Assembly: GCA_003695455.1 (NCBI GenBank)
Contig: RFJF01000385.1
Location: 1 to 5,876, forward strand
Length of the DNA: 5,876 nucleotides
Source of the DNA: Chloroflexota bacterium
GTDB lineage: Bacteria > Chloroflexota > Anaerolineae > 4572-78 > J111
Reading direction: 5' to 3'
Below, piece by piece: positions 5,865-5,876 of the stretch. A model generated the notes under the pieces. The model had not been told where the DNA came from. It did not search any database and worked only from the letters and a program-made list of their open reading frames with translations. The first letter of the stretch is position 1, and each line of letters opens with the position of its first letter. Made by a program: the position numbers and the translations under genes.

Positions 5865-5876
5865 GTTTGATACCCC

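Larger units (their letters stand above)
1..5876 (-). other. Probable single operon: sugar import, oxidation/isomerisation and a chaperonin-like protein
   Basis: Seven consecutive genes share the strand with gaps of 2, 31, 49, 26, 2 and 22 bases in transcription order. No promoter-like or terminator-like sequence is evident in any gap, and two gene pairs are separated by only two bases, which suggests translational coupling. The transcription start and end lie outside the window. Co-transcription is inferred from layout only. Confidence 0.75.

Overview
The window is a tightly packed block of seven genes, all on the minus strand and transcribed from right to left. Intergenic gaps are 2 to 48 bases, which suggests one transcription unit. 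Both ends are cut: the first visible gene (right edge) starts 12 bases inside the window and the last (left edge) runs off it. I see no promoter, terminator, RNA gene, mobile element or CRISPR array. Base composition is balanced (about half G+C, by eye). Nothing fixes the taxonomy. A free-living heterotroph is likely, and the gene style would fit a Chloroflexota (Anaerolineae-like) genome, but that is only an impression.

In transcription order: two membrane subunits of a CUT1-type carbohydrate ABC importer (4995-5864 MalF/UgpA-like, 4135-4992 MalG/UgpE-like); an NAD-dependent D-2-hydroxyacid dehydrogenase with a GTG start (3093-4103); a YdfG-like short-chain dehydrogenase (2300-3043); a TIM-barrel sugar isomerase/epimerase-like protein (1476-2273); a FabG-like short-chain dehydrogenase (715-1473); and the 5' 692 bases of a strongly divergent GroEL/Cpn60-like chaperonin (1-692). 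The chaperonin has no stop inside the window.

Read together, the importer would bring in a sugar, polyol or sugar acid, and the three oxidoreductases and the isomerase-like protein would oxidise and rearrange it. The solute-binding protein and the ATPase are not in the window. The binding protein would be expected just upstream, beyond the right edge. The substrate cannot be deduced from the sequence.

The most unusual element is the chaperonin-like gene at the end of the operon. It keeps the GroEL equatorial framework and key ATP-site aspartates but has changed many otherwise near-invariant residues, including those matching the substrate/GroES-binding face of the apical domain. A non-canonical Cpn60 paralogue linked to a carbohydrate import and oxidation operon is the main candidate here for an undescribed system.
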